Shown piece by piece: positions 48,401-59,378 of a DNA stretch of 64,000 nt; position 1 is the stretch's first letter; each line of letters begins with the position of its first letter. The stretch comes from Hoplostethus atlanticus (lineage: Eukaryota; Chordata; Actinopteri; Trachichthyiformes; Trachichthyidae). The notes under the pieces are model-generated. The model saw nothing but the letters and a program-made list of their open reading frames with translations. It was not told the origin of the DNA and did not search any database. The stretch covers positions 1,211,501 through 1,275,500 of the forward strand of contig JAXDDX010000012.1 in the NCBI GenBank assembly GCA_034670405.1. The letters are read 5' to 3'. Made by a program: the position numbers and the translations under genes.

Positions 48401-50357
48401 ACTAATGACCCCGGGGAGCAACGTTCAGATCCCGTCCTAATCTGGTCTGCCGTCTGTGGCCACACACTCGTGAGATCCATCTTAGAAATAATGACATATA
48501 AAAACCCTACAGATCCACCGGGACAGGGGGATTATACGTTCAACCACTGACAGATCTGAAGGTAGCGTTCTTCAGCAAGACGCAAAAACCAGACGTTCTG
48601 GCAAAGCCGGTTTTTATATAATCTCCTATGTTACCCTTTCAATCAGTAACACCTGTTAGCTCCAGAACCACCAAAAAGCCCCCGCACCCCAGAACCCTCC
48701 CACCCTAAGCCGGGAGGGGGGGGGGGGGGGGGTGGTTAGCAACCAGGCGCGAGCAAACAAACACTTTTCCACCAGATAATCTTCTCTCCTTCACACCAAT
48801 CAGCTCTCGTGAAAAAAAAAAAAAAAAAAAAGCCACCAGTGTATTTTTAGCACAGGAGGCAAAAAACAAGGAGGCAAAAAAAGTGAGCGAGCGAGCAAGA
48901 GTAACAACGTGGAAAGAATTTCAACCCAACAGGACGCCGTGGTATGCTTCGCCGGTCTGCTCATGACCAGTGTTGGACAAAATGACTGCCTCGCTGTGAC
49001 TGATGCCATGTAAAAATATATTTTTTTATAGTAATTGCCCATGTAAGAAAGTTTTACTCAGCTTTGAGTCTCTAACAAGCTCATATTCAGTTATGGGAAA
49101 TTCATTTAAGAGCATCCAGTAGTCTGTTTAAAAGACTCAGACCTTGCAGCATACTGTACTGCTTATTGTAGGAAAGATGGTATATAGATTGGTACAGTAC
49201 TATAGGAAGGCATGCCAGTGGAGGTTTGGCTATATTGAGTTGTATTTATGGACGCTTGCCATTTTTAACATACAACAGGGCTTCCCTTGGGAAAGTTGTT
49301 CACGCTACACATGCGTTGTTGTGGTCCCATTCCTTGGTGACTTTTTATTTTAGCCGCCCTGCACAGAGGGCATTGTTTCTGCTGCATGCACTGAGGCGGA
49401 ACGCAAACAAGGTCATCTCACTCCTCGGCTCCTTCCCTGCCTTGTAATTTCAGCGTGGAGTGTCCCACGCATCGCTGCCACATCACAGCTCTGTCACTCA
49501 CCCCTCCGACTCCTGAAAAACATTGCATGCCTCGACCCGCACCGCAACACAGCCTAAATATACCCCCCCTCCCCCCCCCTTTCCTCTGCATGCTCTGACA
49601 CTCTATACACACTCACCACCGCGAGCTTCCCTTACTGTTGCATGTATGTGTGTGTGTGTGTGTGTGTGTTTGCTTGTGTGTGTAAATGTTTTGCAGAGGC
49701 GCCCTGCACGTGCACCATTTATTTCCCCCCGTCCGGCTCATGTGAGACCGGCAGAAGGGCATCCATCACGCTCACGACTATTACAATTTGCGTTTCAATT
49801 TGTCTGCCACAAACGTCAAGGCGAAGCCGCGGTGTGGCTGTCGGAGGCGGTTGGACTCAGAGAGAGCGGCCGGGGGGAAGAGGGAAAGCGGAGACAGGAG
49901 ACCTCGGGGCCAGTGTCTGGAGATCTGTTACCAACACAGGGCCCGGCCCTGTCAACACCGCCTCACACTCAGTTACACCCAGACGAGAGCAGAGAGGCTG
50001 TGCTGGTAGTAAATATCTTTCACTGTCACACTGCCTCTAGTGGCTCAGAGCAGGGACACACAGCTCAGTCTCACACATGCCGACGAGAAGTTTGTTCACA
50101 GACAGATGCGAGGTAGTTTCAGGGCCGTTTGTGTTGCTGCAGTATTGATCTCATCCTGAATATCTGCAGTGAATGTCCATTGTATAGTTAGAATCTAAAG
50201 GGTACTGTGTGCTGTGGTAGTGTCTCAGTAGTTCATTTCTTTATTAGACACAGTTCCACCTACTTGCTGTTGTGAATATCAGCCTCAAAGAGATGTTTGG
50301 AGATGAAGTGGTACTCCACACCGTCGCTCTCCTGGTTCCTCTTGGCCCGACTGGTGT

Positions 50358-50412
<55 letters not shown>

Positions 50413-53400
50413 TGATTACCTCAAACCCAGACTGTCTGACTCACTGTTGGGGCAGAAACCATCTGAACTGAGCCCCTTATTAACATTGCTGTAAGTCTGC
50501 AACACGGCACGCTGCGCCATGCCAACCCTTGTATATACGATTGTGTAACAGCGCTATAAAATACACAACCTGTAGCGCTCCGGCACTAAACCCAGACACT
50601 TAACTGACATTCAGTAGTGGTTTACTGTGTCTTATTAAATTTGGCTCCTGTAATGTAGCTGCGATGCTTGTAGAAACAGAAGCCGTAGCATTAGCCACCA
50701 GTGTTAGCCGCTGCGAGGTAATTGAGTTTGGGAGCTCTCATTAACATCAAGTCCCTACATTTACTTGGCCATAAACCATAAACCCTCGCTGCTAAGCGGC
50801 ACCGACACGTGGAGGGAACGCGAGCGGGCGACTGCAGCAGATTTGCGAGGGTCGCGGGGTTGACTCGCGCCGCGGCTCGTTTCAACAGCGCGACAAAAAG
50901 GTCGGAGGTGAACGCCGCACACCCCTCAAGACAAATTGTCTGCACGCTCCGGCCAGCACCAAAACAAACCATTAAACTTATATCACTGCTCTCGCAACCA
51001 AACCTGCCAAGTTTTTTCTCCCTCCCCCTCGGACTTTTTCTTTTTGTCAGCATGTACTGCAGCAGTGGCCTCGCAGGGACACATGCCCTTTTTCAATACA
51101 TAGCCTTTCCTTTTTTTTTTTGGGGGCAAGGCTGATCGGCAGGGTTCATGGAAAACCAGTGTTAGGATTTATACAATGTGTCACTCAGTTTGAGAAGGAG
51201 AGAAGCTCATAAATCCTACCCTGCTGGAGAAGACAGTGAAGAATATCAATTACTTTCTGTCAACAACCCTCGACAACAGTAGGAAAAACACTGATAGAGG
51301 GCCAGAACTGCCTTGTCATAAGATAACATATATTTAGGCCGCCCATTCAGAAATGTGTAATACACATTGCCAAACACATCCTCTCAGTCCTCAGACCAGC
51401 AGCATACACCATGCATTATTTTGGCATCTGTTTTGTGGCACAGAAAATAATTACAGTGCAACAAAAGAATGCGCATCCATTCATTCCCAAATCATGGAAA
51501 ATATCAGTAAGCTTGGATGGGAATCAAAATGTTTAACCCCCTACTCTAATGGCTTATTGCAACGCTGCTTGTGTTACTTAGACGGCTGGTTTACATTTTA
51601 CAGCGACAAGCAGGGGGAGCAGAAAACCCCAAACCTTAACCGGGGCCACAAGCCGGTGGTCTCCTGAGCTCCGGTTTTCAAATTAACAAAAGGGGGTAAC
51701 GCTTTCGGGCTTAATCTGAAACAACAGCAAGTGTTAAACACATCCATGTGTCCATTGGCTGTAATCAAACATAAAAAAAAAAGAGGGAGACGAGATACTT
51801 TCCGAGTCTCTTTCCTCTCAACGAGAGCCAGGACTTGTGCCATACGTCTTCTATGTGGGTCAGGATCCGACTGTCTGGGCTCTATTAAACACACCATCAC
51901 AGGTCACATTTGTGAACAATTAACAGGCCTAATGGAAAAAAAGGCCCGGCCAATGGGATTTTAATACCAGGGACATTTCAAGTGTCAGACTTCGACTGGG
52001 ACACATCCATTATGCCACACGGCATGTAACAAACATAGCAATTAATATCAAGAGTCCACATATTTCCCCCCACCCAGACTCCTCCTCGCTGCAGTTTCCT
52101 CCAAAGCCCCAAATGGTAACTACGCAATTACTAGTGCCAGTGCCCCGCTTAAACATATAAATCAAACAGATTCATTTGTCCCAACATGTTGGCTTGGTGA
52201 CATCTCAGAACTGCTAAAAACTAAAACGGTTGGCAGTCAAAAGCAGCAGTGTTGGACGGCGTTCAGAATTATGGCAAGCTGTCATTTGGTCCTTAAAAGG
52301 AGAGAGAGAGGGAGGAGGCAGGGAGGGAGGGAGGGAGAGGCAGAAAAGGAGAGAGAAAAGGAGAAACAGGACAAGAAAGACAGAGAGAGAGAGAGAGCAA
52401 GCTCGGTGCCAAATCATGAGGCAGTGGAATGGCATGTCTTCAGGAGGTAGAAAAACGCAGTTTCCTCCATCATTCGGGGCTTGTCAGGCGGACTGTGAAA
52501 AGCTGACAATTACACAGGAGGAGAACCAACCGCCCGGGCCTTGAGAGGACCAGCCGCCCTGCCTGAGAGCTGCCCTGGGTGTTACTCACTGCCAGACAGC
52601 TCCCTGCATGTGCTTGTGTGTGTGTGTCTCGAACCTTCATCGCTCAAATAGCACACACACACACACTCTCACACACTGTGAAAACTAAACTGGCACGAGA
52701 AAGCTAAACATCCTTCACCCGAAGTGATTATTTTGATTTGTTGCTAAAGACTCACAGGGTGCACTGGGCCGCTGTGTAGTCGGAATTTGATCTGGCATCT
52801 TGTCCGCTTACATTTCTCTGCCAGTGTACTTCCAATGTGTTTTGTCTCGGTGCACAGATGTACACGCGGCTTCTTGGGTGCAAAGGGATACAGCCAGAGT
52901 GCAGCGAGGGGGGAAGTGACTTACCCCCATGACTAAAAGGTCAGAGTGGAGGTTATTTAACGTTTAAGGAGCTAAGGGCATTCACTCAGCGGTAAGCACC
53001 TGACCACAGCTCACCTACAGCCGTTCTCCAGCTTTTACCTTCTGCTGCACCGGTAAAGACAAGCTGGATGTTGAAAAGTCTAACAGAAAAGGATGCATGA
53101 ACACCTGCTCTGCTCGTCTCCTCTTCCAATGAAGATAAAAGTAAGAGCTTTCTTCTCCTGACCATCTGAGTCTGGGAGAAATAGATGTCGTGTTAGATTC
53201 AGGTTTGGCTAACCTTGCTTGGTCGTATTCATCTACAGGAGGAATCAGATGTCTTACAATTCATGGAAAACATAACTGATGGGACATTTTGAAATGAAAT
53301 ATTGACAACGGACAGACAATGTTTGTTTAACAGATTGTTTATATTGTAGATCGAGCCTCTTGTTTATCAAAATCACCATGGCAACGAGAAGGCAGACTGG

Positions 53401-53567
53401 TATGACTGTTTTTTTGGGGGGGTCAAAAACGTGAACGCAACATGAGGAGGAAGCCGAACAGTCTCTTCAATCCCTTTAAAAGCCATTTGCCAATAAATAG
53501 TGGAATTGAAACCGCGGTCTGGTAGACGGCTTATAGTGGACACAATGTCTAAAACACACACACTTCT

Positions 53568-53606
<39 letters not shown>

Positions 53607-53879
53607 GATAAGACAAGAAACACACATGTACAGAGAGGCAAGATAGGTAGACAAATGGAGTCTACTGAAAGATGCCCAGCTAATGTTGGATGTGCAGCAC
53701 ACACACACACACAGACACACACACAGACACACACACAGACACACACACACACACAACTTGACCTAGCCCCGGTGAGAGGAGTGGGTTAGACTTACGTGGG
53801 ATCGTCACACCGAAGTGTTGAGGGTCTAAGATCAACAGCTTCCTCTTCAGCTCGTTCAAGCCAACCCCTGTGGGACCTG

Positions 53880-53935
<56 letters not shown>

Positions 53936-56900
53936 CACCATTAAAATGACATAAGTCACAGCATCCATCACCGTCTCTCTCCAATCAGCACAGAAAGAGA
54001 GGGAGATGCAGCCAAGCAGAATAGTTTCCATTGCCGTCCACCACTGAATGGATGCTGATAGATGGAGCCATGGTCAAGGCCAAGGCGGGGGCAGGTACAC
54101 ACACACAACAGGACACACAACACATTTTTTTGGATTGATGATGGTGGAAGTCACTGACTGAGACCTAGCTGCAGCACAGTAGGATGAGGTGTAGCAAGAG
54201 GTGAAGAAAAAAAATAAATGAAAAAACAAGGCACCGATTCCACCGGGCAGCTGGATTTTCCATCACATCCCCACTGGGAAAACTGGAGGCAGGGTGTGAG
54301 AGAGAGGAGAAGGGAAGAGAGAAAGGAAGCGGGGAGTATTGACTACGATATCGATTCGTCTGCGGCTCCAGAAGCTTGCACCTTTTCCAAATCCACTATC
54401 TTCCCTGAACTCTCTTCCCCTTCCCAGCCTCTCTCCCGGCAGGCGTGATGGACGGCGACGTGCAGAGGGTTCGGTGATGAGCCAAAACGAGCACAAACTC
54501 TCTCACAATATTATGGCACAGTAAAAAAATCATATTAAAACAGCTATGGAAACTGTTTTCAGCTAATAACACAACAATATTTACGTCCCTACGTCATTCA
54601 TAAAATGATGCAGTTGGCAGATATGGACGTCGTCTCGGCTTTTATTTTGGCACAACATCTACGTAGATTTTGATCGTCGCTGCAGGCGTTGCTTCTATCC
54701 AACATCAAAATGTTTGCTGGGCTCTCTCCTCTTCTACTCTCCTCCCTCCCAGTCCCTCTGCCTCTCTGAAAGCCACATTCGACTATATTTTAGTGGCAGT
54801 TACCAGGGTGCGGCGTGATCCTAATTTGAACCGACTCGTATCGATGTCCTCAAATAGTGTGGACAAGAAATCAGTTATGGAGGTACAAGTGCACAGGCTG
54901 GCTTTTTTAGTATTTTACCACAGCTTCCCCTTTGTGTGGACAGACGGAGACAAGCGCTTGATCTGGGCTCTGGATTCCTCGCATGCCTGGCGTTCTGGGC
55001 AAGCGCTGCAATCGCGTCGGACTCCATTGGAAATTCATTTCAGCAGGCAAATGTGTTTAGCAGGCCGCTCCTCTAAAACAAACGGACAATGAGTTCACTC
55101 AGTGATGCGGATTAGGTGGAAAGAGAGGGGAGAGGGAGGGAGAGAGAAAAAAAGAGGGTGATGGTGGACAAGCTGAGAAAGATAAGCTCTGTACTATTAA
55201 GGGAATAAAGAGGGGTCCCCTTTCCTCTGGGGCTTTCTGTTCCCCTACATTTCATCTGGCCCGAAGCAGGAAGGTTTGGGAGTGATCCACAACCTGATAA
55301 ATAGGTATGGACAAAGAGGCTCTTTTAAGAGTGATCGCAGGCCTCTCTCCGCAGAACACAGGCAGCCTTCACACACAGACACATTCACACCCCGAGCTCT
55401 CCCTTTTCCTTTTGTGCCCAGCCACACATGGTTTGGAGTCCTATTGTGCGAGCGCTGTAAGTGATAAAAGCTGTTTCCTCAGCACGCTCACTCACTCTGC
55501 TGCGAATTCAAAAAGAAGAAGAAGAAAGAAAAAAAAAAAAAAAAAAAAAAAGCCAGAAAAATACCCCGACCCTCTTTGGACCGACAGCGCGAGGCGTTCT
55601 GTGGTTACCGTCTCACATAAACAAGCACATGGCCAAGCGAAGACAGCAATCAATCTTAGCCGGAGAGAAGGAGGTTTTTGGGGAAAAAAAAAAAAAAGCC
55701 CCAGTCACAGAGCCTGGGGTGGGGGGGGGGGGGCATGGCTGATTTATTAAGACGAGGAAATGGAGTTCATTTTGAATTTGTTTCGGGAGAGCGGGAAGAA
55801 TGCGGAGGTGCTGTTTGAACAAGGCCGTGGACCAATGTTGTTGTAGGTGCTGAAGGTGGCAGAGCATGGTAATGGGTCTTTTTATGAGCCCTATCTCAGC
55901 GGTGCAGACAGTCTGCCCGGCAGGCCGCAAACCCCCAGTCACACATACTGGTGTTGCTTGGACCCCAGTGTGTGGACGTCGGCGTCCCTGCACAGCAGAT
56001 CGACAGAGTCATCAGCGCTATGCCTTGATATGACAAACGGCCCCCACTTCTGCACCCTCATAAAGCCATTCTCACCTTGTACATTGCTCCCTCGCTTGCC
56101 ACTTTCGATATCAATGATGCATGGCAGCAGGCCTTCTTCAGAATACCTCAGACGGCGATTAAAGCGTATTCCAGCCGCACCACCGCCTGCCAAGGAGGCC
56201 CAACAGGCCCACCACCAGGTCTTTTACAAGCAGAGGCAGTGCACTGTGGTCTCGCTCCACCGTCTGACCTCAAACACGCCACCTCTTTGTGCATTGTTTG
56301 TTTTTAACAATGCCCCAATACAACGGCAACCTTATAAATTTAAACGCCACAATAAAAAAAGGCATATTTCTCCCAAGTCTTTTGGAATCGGCTGCTAGTA
56401 TTTACATTGTGTTTATGTGTTTTTCTCTCCTCCTCTCTCTCCCTCCGTCTCTCTCTCCCAGTCTCTCGGCGAGGCGAGGCCTGGGGAGTGCGGTGCTCCT
56501 GGCCCTGCAGGTTGCCGTTGCCAGTAAAAGTGTCAGACTTCATTACCGCACTCATTAGAGAAGTAGCCTTTAATATCGCGAGCTTAATAACTTCCAGGCC
56601 AAACGCGGAGCACATCACAAGCAGTTAGTGCCGAGAGGCCGAGGCCGGGCCCAACGAGGCCCGGGCTCCAAGCCCCGGAGCCCCAACCCAGCTTCAACCC
56701 TGCCAGGCTGCCTTCACTTCCAGGGCTGGGAGTATTACAGCGCTACACAGTGTGCTGGCACGGGCGCTTCCAGACTATAAGGGATAACAATGGTGCAATG
56801 TACTTGCCACAGATCATACTCAATGCATTTCTAGAAAGTTCTCGACAGAGGAAAGACTGTAGGTAGTTGCATTTTAGTGAATTTGGAAATATCAGCGCTC

Positions 56901-59231
56901 ACTGAAGCATCCGTGTACTTAAAACATGCTAGTGTGAAACCCCAACCTGAACAGCTTTCAATTCATCAAAATCTCACCCTGACTGTAAGTTCAGTGTGTC
57001 AGGTTACAATGAAACAGGACTGACCTCACACCACAGTAAAACAAGAGATGTGGATATCAACACATCATTTTGTCAGGTCAAATAATCAGATTTCTTTCAA
57101 AAACATTAGTGGTTTGGTCAAACTATGCACATGTAAAACTCTATTTTCATTGGCCCTCTGATTTAAAATCTACCAAACCTGATAAGCATCTTGATTTGCC
57201 TTTGAAACGGATCTCTCAGACAGGCGGCGAGCAACGGGCCGGTCATTAGTGAGCGCTGCCGACCTGTGGCGTCCCCCCCCGTTAATGAACGAGCGCCTTC
57301 GGGCATTCCTGAAAAGCTCCGGGAGAAAGGGGGGGGATGTTTGATATAAAAACAACGGGAGGAATGCGTTGTGTTCGCGTGGTGTGGAAAGAGTGCGGGG
57401 CCGAGGCCAAGTCAAGCACGGGAGGTTGTGTCCTGTTTGGAAGACCTGCGCGCCTCCTTTACCTCCTCGCCCCTGGACGACTAGACGGCTTGAACTGAAA
57501 TACAGAGAGAGAGAGAAAGAAAGAAAGAGAAGATTGCCACAGTTGCACTCGTGGCAATGATACAGCAATACAGCAACATTAGGGTGCTTGGTTTGCTAGG
57601 TAACGTTAGCAAACCTAGCTTATAGTCCATGCAAACTAATCGCGATGACGAGGTTGAAAAGGTTCAAAATTGATGTTGTATTTTCCCCAATAATCCAACT
57701 TTTATCTCAGGCAGGATTTGTAGAAAGTGATGATTTTCTGAAGCGCTGTAAACCGTGATGTAGTTTGATAGCACCCGGAGTGAAGTGACAAAAAAAAAAA
57801 GGGGGGAAGAAAGATGGAGAGAATAGATTCCTAATAAGAAAAAGCAAGAGACTCTGGAGAGAGAAAAAGGGAGAGGAAGGCGGAGGAACATAAAGCAGAC
57901 CTTTCCTTGGCCCTGCGCTTCGTTAGGTGTGAAATTGTCCGTAAGTTGTCCTCCAAATTATGGAAGTTATGGAAGCGTCACGGGCAGACGGGTCCGGCGT
58001 CTTCTGTGTTTGGCTGTGACATGCTGGCAGGAGAAACCGGCTAATTAGCAACACGCCTGATGAAGTCCATGCTCCACGTGGCGTGTTCAGGCGGACCAAG
58101 GCCTGGTCAATCACGCTAGGAACGCAACTCTTGAGAGAGCATGAATAAGAAAAAGAAAAGAAAAGAAAAGTGGGAACTTGTTGCCAAATGTTTTCAAGTC
58201 AAGCTGAACCTCATGGCTGTTCAGAAACATTCAGAAAGAGCTGAAGAGTGGAACAGAGTTGCGAGTAATCTCTTTCCTTGATTAATGGAAATAGACTGGA
58301 AGGAAACGCGTTGGGAAAATGTAAGGAATGTGTTTTGTTCCACTTGCGTTGGGGACATTCTCGTCATTTTTCGACGCGAATAACTAACCTAAAAAGGAAA
58401 ATGTGAAGGCTAGAATCCACCGATGGCACAACCGGTCCTGAGAAAGATTTAAGTCTTTACTGTTGCACCTGGCGAAGGCACATTGTTCCACCATTCATTG
58501 GCAATGCTCGTCTCCAACCGCAAATACAGAACGAGAAAACCGCTAAATTCATTTCAAGACCTTGGCACGCTGTAAAGCTCTTTGGAGGGCTTTGTAACAC
58601 CCGCTCCTCGAGGCAAGTGTTAACAATTTTGTCAGCTCTAAAAACGAGATTGAAAGGACGTTGAGAGCGAGGTGCCGTAAAGGAAAGCACTAAATGTGAC
58701 TGATTAATACGAAGGCTGCGCCATCGATTCCGCCGAGTGCTAAAAGTTAAAATTAAGGAGGCCCCCGGGTGATTGCGGGTGAGTCCCCACAGCGGGGAGC
58801 TCATTTCTGGGTTGAGGGTTATGGGAGGGCAAGGCCGAGCCACATGGGGCCTCTGAGCTCTGAGTCACTGCTGTGTTCTGTATGTGTCACCATGCTGGGA
58901 GGTGAGGCTGTACAGTGAGATCTATGGGCTCTGCAGTGCCAGGTTTAACAGCGTCGCAGGTGTGTGTGTGTGTGTGTTACCATTTGGACCTCCGCAATCA
59001 GCCCAGTGTGAGGTAAGTGGCGACACACACACACACACACACACACACACTACAACTCACCCACTAGGACCACCAGCCTGTGTTTAGCTCCACTCTGCCT
59101 CCGGTAGGGGGTCACCTCCTCGTAGGTGGGCAGGTCCGCCGTGTCATACATTTCGCTTTTCTTGCACTCGTACATGGACTTGTTGGTCTTCTTGTCTCTC
59201 CTGCTGAGACGGAAGCTTCTCCTGAACCCGG
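40472..59231 (-). CDS. mpp7: MPP7 (MAGUK p55 scaffold protein 7); last six coding exons, 5' part outside window
   Basis: MPP7 is a MAGUK scaffold that binds DLG1 and LIN7 through its L27 domains and helps form tight and adherens junctions and apico-basal polarity (established). Six minus-strand exons join in phase into 259 codons plus stop, equal to the last ~260 residues of the 576-residue human protein. The first window exon carries the basic HOOK segment ([20 protein letters not shown]). The guanylate-kinase-like domain follows from [20 protein letters not shown] to the C-terminus [11 protein letters not shown]. The P-loop lacks the usual lysine (GPTGVGLN), as in other MAGUKs whose kinase fold is a protein-binding module without activity. 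L27, PDZ and SH3 exons are absent here and must lie above 64000. MPP7 lies next to ODAD2 in the same order and orientation in human. Confidence 0.97.
40652..46371 (-). other. MPP7 last intron (5.7 kb)
   Basis: No exon recognised. It contains a GCTAGC/CTAGCTAA-rich stretch near 41465-41560, an A run near 41821-41838, GT/CA tracts near 42270-42370 and a CA array at 45416-45446, with purine-rich DNA elsewhere. Confidence 0.8.
45416..45446. repeat. (CA)n microsatellite
   Basis: CA array in the last MPP7 intron. Confidence 0.97.
46372..46515 (-). CDS. mpp7: MPP7 exon, GUK C-terminal half
   Basis: This is a 48-codon phase-0 exon: [48 protein letters not shown]. The acceptor is gtctcctttcag|ACA and the donor TTCACG|gtatga. 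Confidence 0.97.
46516..48115 (-). other. MPP7 intron
   Basis: Unique intron sequence with short GT and GCTCACA-type tracts (46771-46786, 47540-47575). No exon recognised. Confidence 0.8.
48116..48224 (-). CDS. mpp7: MPP7 exon, GUK core
   Basis: It encodes [20 protein letters not shown] and [12 protein letters not shown]. The acceptor is cctcgttcag|G and the donor CCTCTT|gtgagt. A (CT)n array lies about 32 bases upstream of the acceptor. The YGTS and LLDVQP motifs are typical of MAGUK guanylate-kinase domains. Confidence 0.97.
48257..48282. repeat. GA/CT microsatellite near MPP7 acceptor
   Basis: On the coding strand this is a CT tract ending about 32 bases before the exon 48116-48224 acceptor. 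Confidence 0.95.
48716..48732. repeat. 17-base G run
   Basis: Homopolymer in an MPP7 intron; its length may be unreliable. Confidence 0.85.
49647..49669. repeat. (TG)n microsatellite
   Basis: Short TG array in an MPP7 intron. Confidence 0.92.
50264..50357 (-). CDS. mpp7: MPP7 exon, GUK core
   Basis: The acceptor AG ends a (CT)24 array; the donor is AGCAA|gtaggt. It encodes [21 protein letters not shown] and [11 protein letters not shown] (human [20 protein letters not shown]). Phases 1 in and 2 out fit both neighbours. Confidence 0.96.
50360..50407. repeat. (GA)24 microsatellite forming an MPP7 acceptor tract
   Basis: On the coding strand the (CT)24 array runs directly into the AG of the acceptor for exon 50264-50357, so the microsatellite is the polypyrimidine tract. 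Confidence 0.95.
50790..50950. promoter_or_regulatory. Intronic CpG-rich block in MPP7
   Basis: CpG words are dense (for example GAGCGGGCGACTGC and GACTCGCGCCGCGGC), unlike the flanking intron. It lies upstream of the exons for most of the guanylate-kinase domain's C-terminal part. It could mark an alternative promoter or enhancer. No splice donor with a supported downstream product was identified. Confidence 0.35.
53571..53602. repeat. (CA)n microsatellite
   Basis: CA array in an MPP7 intron. Confidence 0.96.
53698..53755. repeat. Interrupted CA array with CAGACA units
   Basis: CA tracts with regular CAGACACACA interruptions. On the coding strand it begins about 40 bases after the donor of exon 53796-53876. 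Confidence 0.95.
53796..53876 (-). CDS. mpp7: MPP7 exon, GUK P-loop-like segment
   Basis: The acceptor tatatgcag|GT is preceded directly by a (TG)n array instead of a pyrimidine tract. The donor is CCAC|gtaagt. It encodes [20 protein letters not shown] and HFGVTIP. The glycine loop is kept, but the nucleotide-binding lysine is replaced by Leu-Asn. Confidence 0.97.
53887..53931. repeat. (CA)n microsatellite at MPP7 acceptor
   Basis: On the coding strand a (TG)n array ends 10 bases before the acceptor AG of exon 53796-53876, where a pyrimidine tract would normally be. Confidence 0.96.
55529..55551. repeat. A run of about 23 bases after an AAG-rich tract
   Basis: Simple sequence in an MPP7 intron. 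It might mark an old retroposon tail, but no body was recognised. Confidence 0.85.
59023..59050. repeat. (CA)n microsatellite at MPP7 donor
   Basis: On the coding strand a (GT)n array begins 10 bases after the donor of exon 59061-59231. Confidence 0.96.
59061..59231 (-). CDS. mpp7: MPP7 exon, HOOK region and start of GUK domain
   Basis: The acceptor is ctgacctccag|CC and the donor GTGG|gtgagt; it enters and leaves in phase 1. It encodes [40 protein letters not shown] and RLVVLV, near-identical to human MPP7. It is flanked on both sides by dinucleotide repeats: CT 17 bases upstream of the acceptor and GT 10 bases after the donor. Confidence 0.97.
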
Positions 59232-59247
59232 CTGGAGGTCAGGATGA

Positions 59248-59248
<1 letters not shown>

Positions 59249-59288
<40 letters not shown>
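59249..59288. repeat. GA/CT microsatellite at MPP7 acceptor
   Basis: On the coding strand a CT array ends 17 bases before the acceptor of exon 59061-59231 and supplies most of its pyrimidine tract. Confidence 0.96.
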
Positions 59289-59342
59289 CAAAGGAAGGAA
59301 AAGGAGACACATTAATCTACAAGATAGAAATGTTTGTGTCGA

Positions 59343-59376
<34 letters not shown>
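59343..59376. repeat. (GT)n microsatellite
   Basis: GT array passing into CGCGCGTGCG, in an MPP7 intron. Confidence 0.95.

Positions 59377-59378
<2 letters not shown>

Larger units (their letters stand above)
48225..50263 (-). other. MPP7 intron
   Basis: It contains GA (48257-48282), a 17-base G run (48716-48732), a 20-base A run (48812-48831), a C-rich tract near 49561-49580 and a GT array at 49647-49669. A 197-codon plus-strand open frame (49523-50116) spans the C-rich and GT tracts and has no recognisable domain. Confidence 0.8.
50358..53795 (-). other. MPP7 intron
   Basis: It holds the (GA)n array at its acceptor, a CpG-rich block at about 50790-50950, GA-rich DNA near 52300-52400 and CA arrays at 53571-53602 and 53698-53755. 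No exon recognised. Confidence 0.8.
53877..59060 (-). other. MPP7 intron (5.2 kb)
   Basis: It contains the CA arrays at both ends, an A run (55529-55551), and unique blocks at about 54770-55090 and 55990-56160 that look like candidate conserved non-coding DNA. A 183-codon plus-strand open frame (55847-56398) has no recognisable domain and is read as chance. Confidence 0.75.

Noticed and set aside
48540-48600. SINE tail copy (TTCTTCAGCAAGACGC)
   Set aside because: Only a short partial match to the SINE word with no tRNA-like head or tail.
49523-50116. 197-codon plus-strand open frame in an MPP7 intron
   Set aside because: It starts in C-rich DNA and crosses a GT microsatellite, giving Pro-rich and Cys-Val runs; no family resemblance.
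53373-54031. Minus-strand frames with long Val-Cys runs
   Set aside because: Products of the CA/TG arrays; only the 27-codon MPP7 exon inside them is real.
55847-56398. 183-codon plus-strand open frame inside an MPP7 intron
   Set aside because: No recognisable domain, odd composition (Ser/Pro/His-rich), no splice or promoter context; long open frames arise by chance in GC-balanced DNA.
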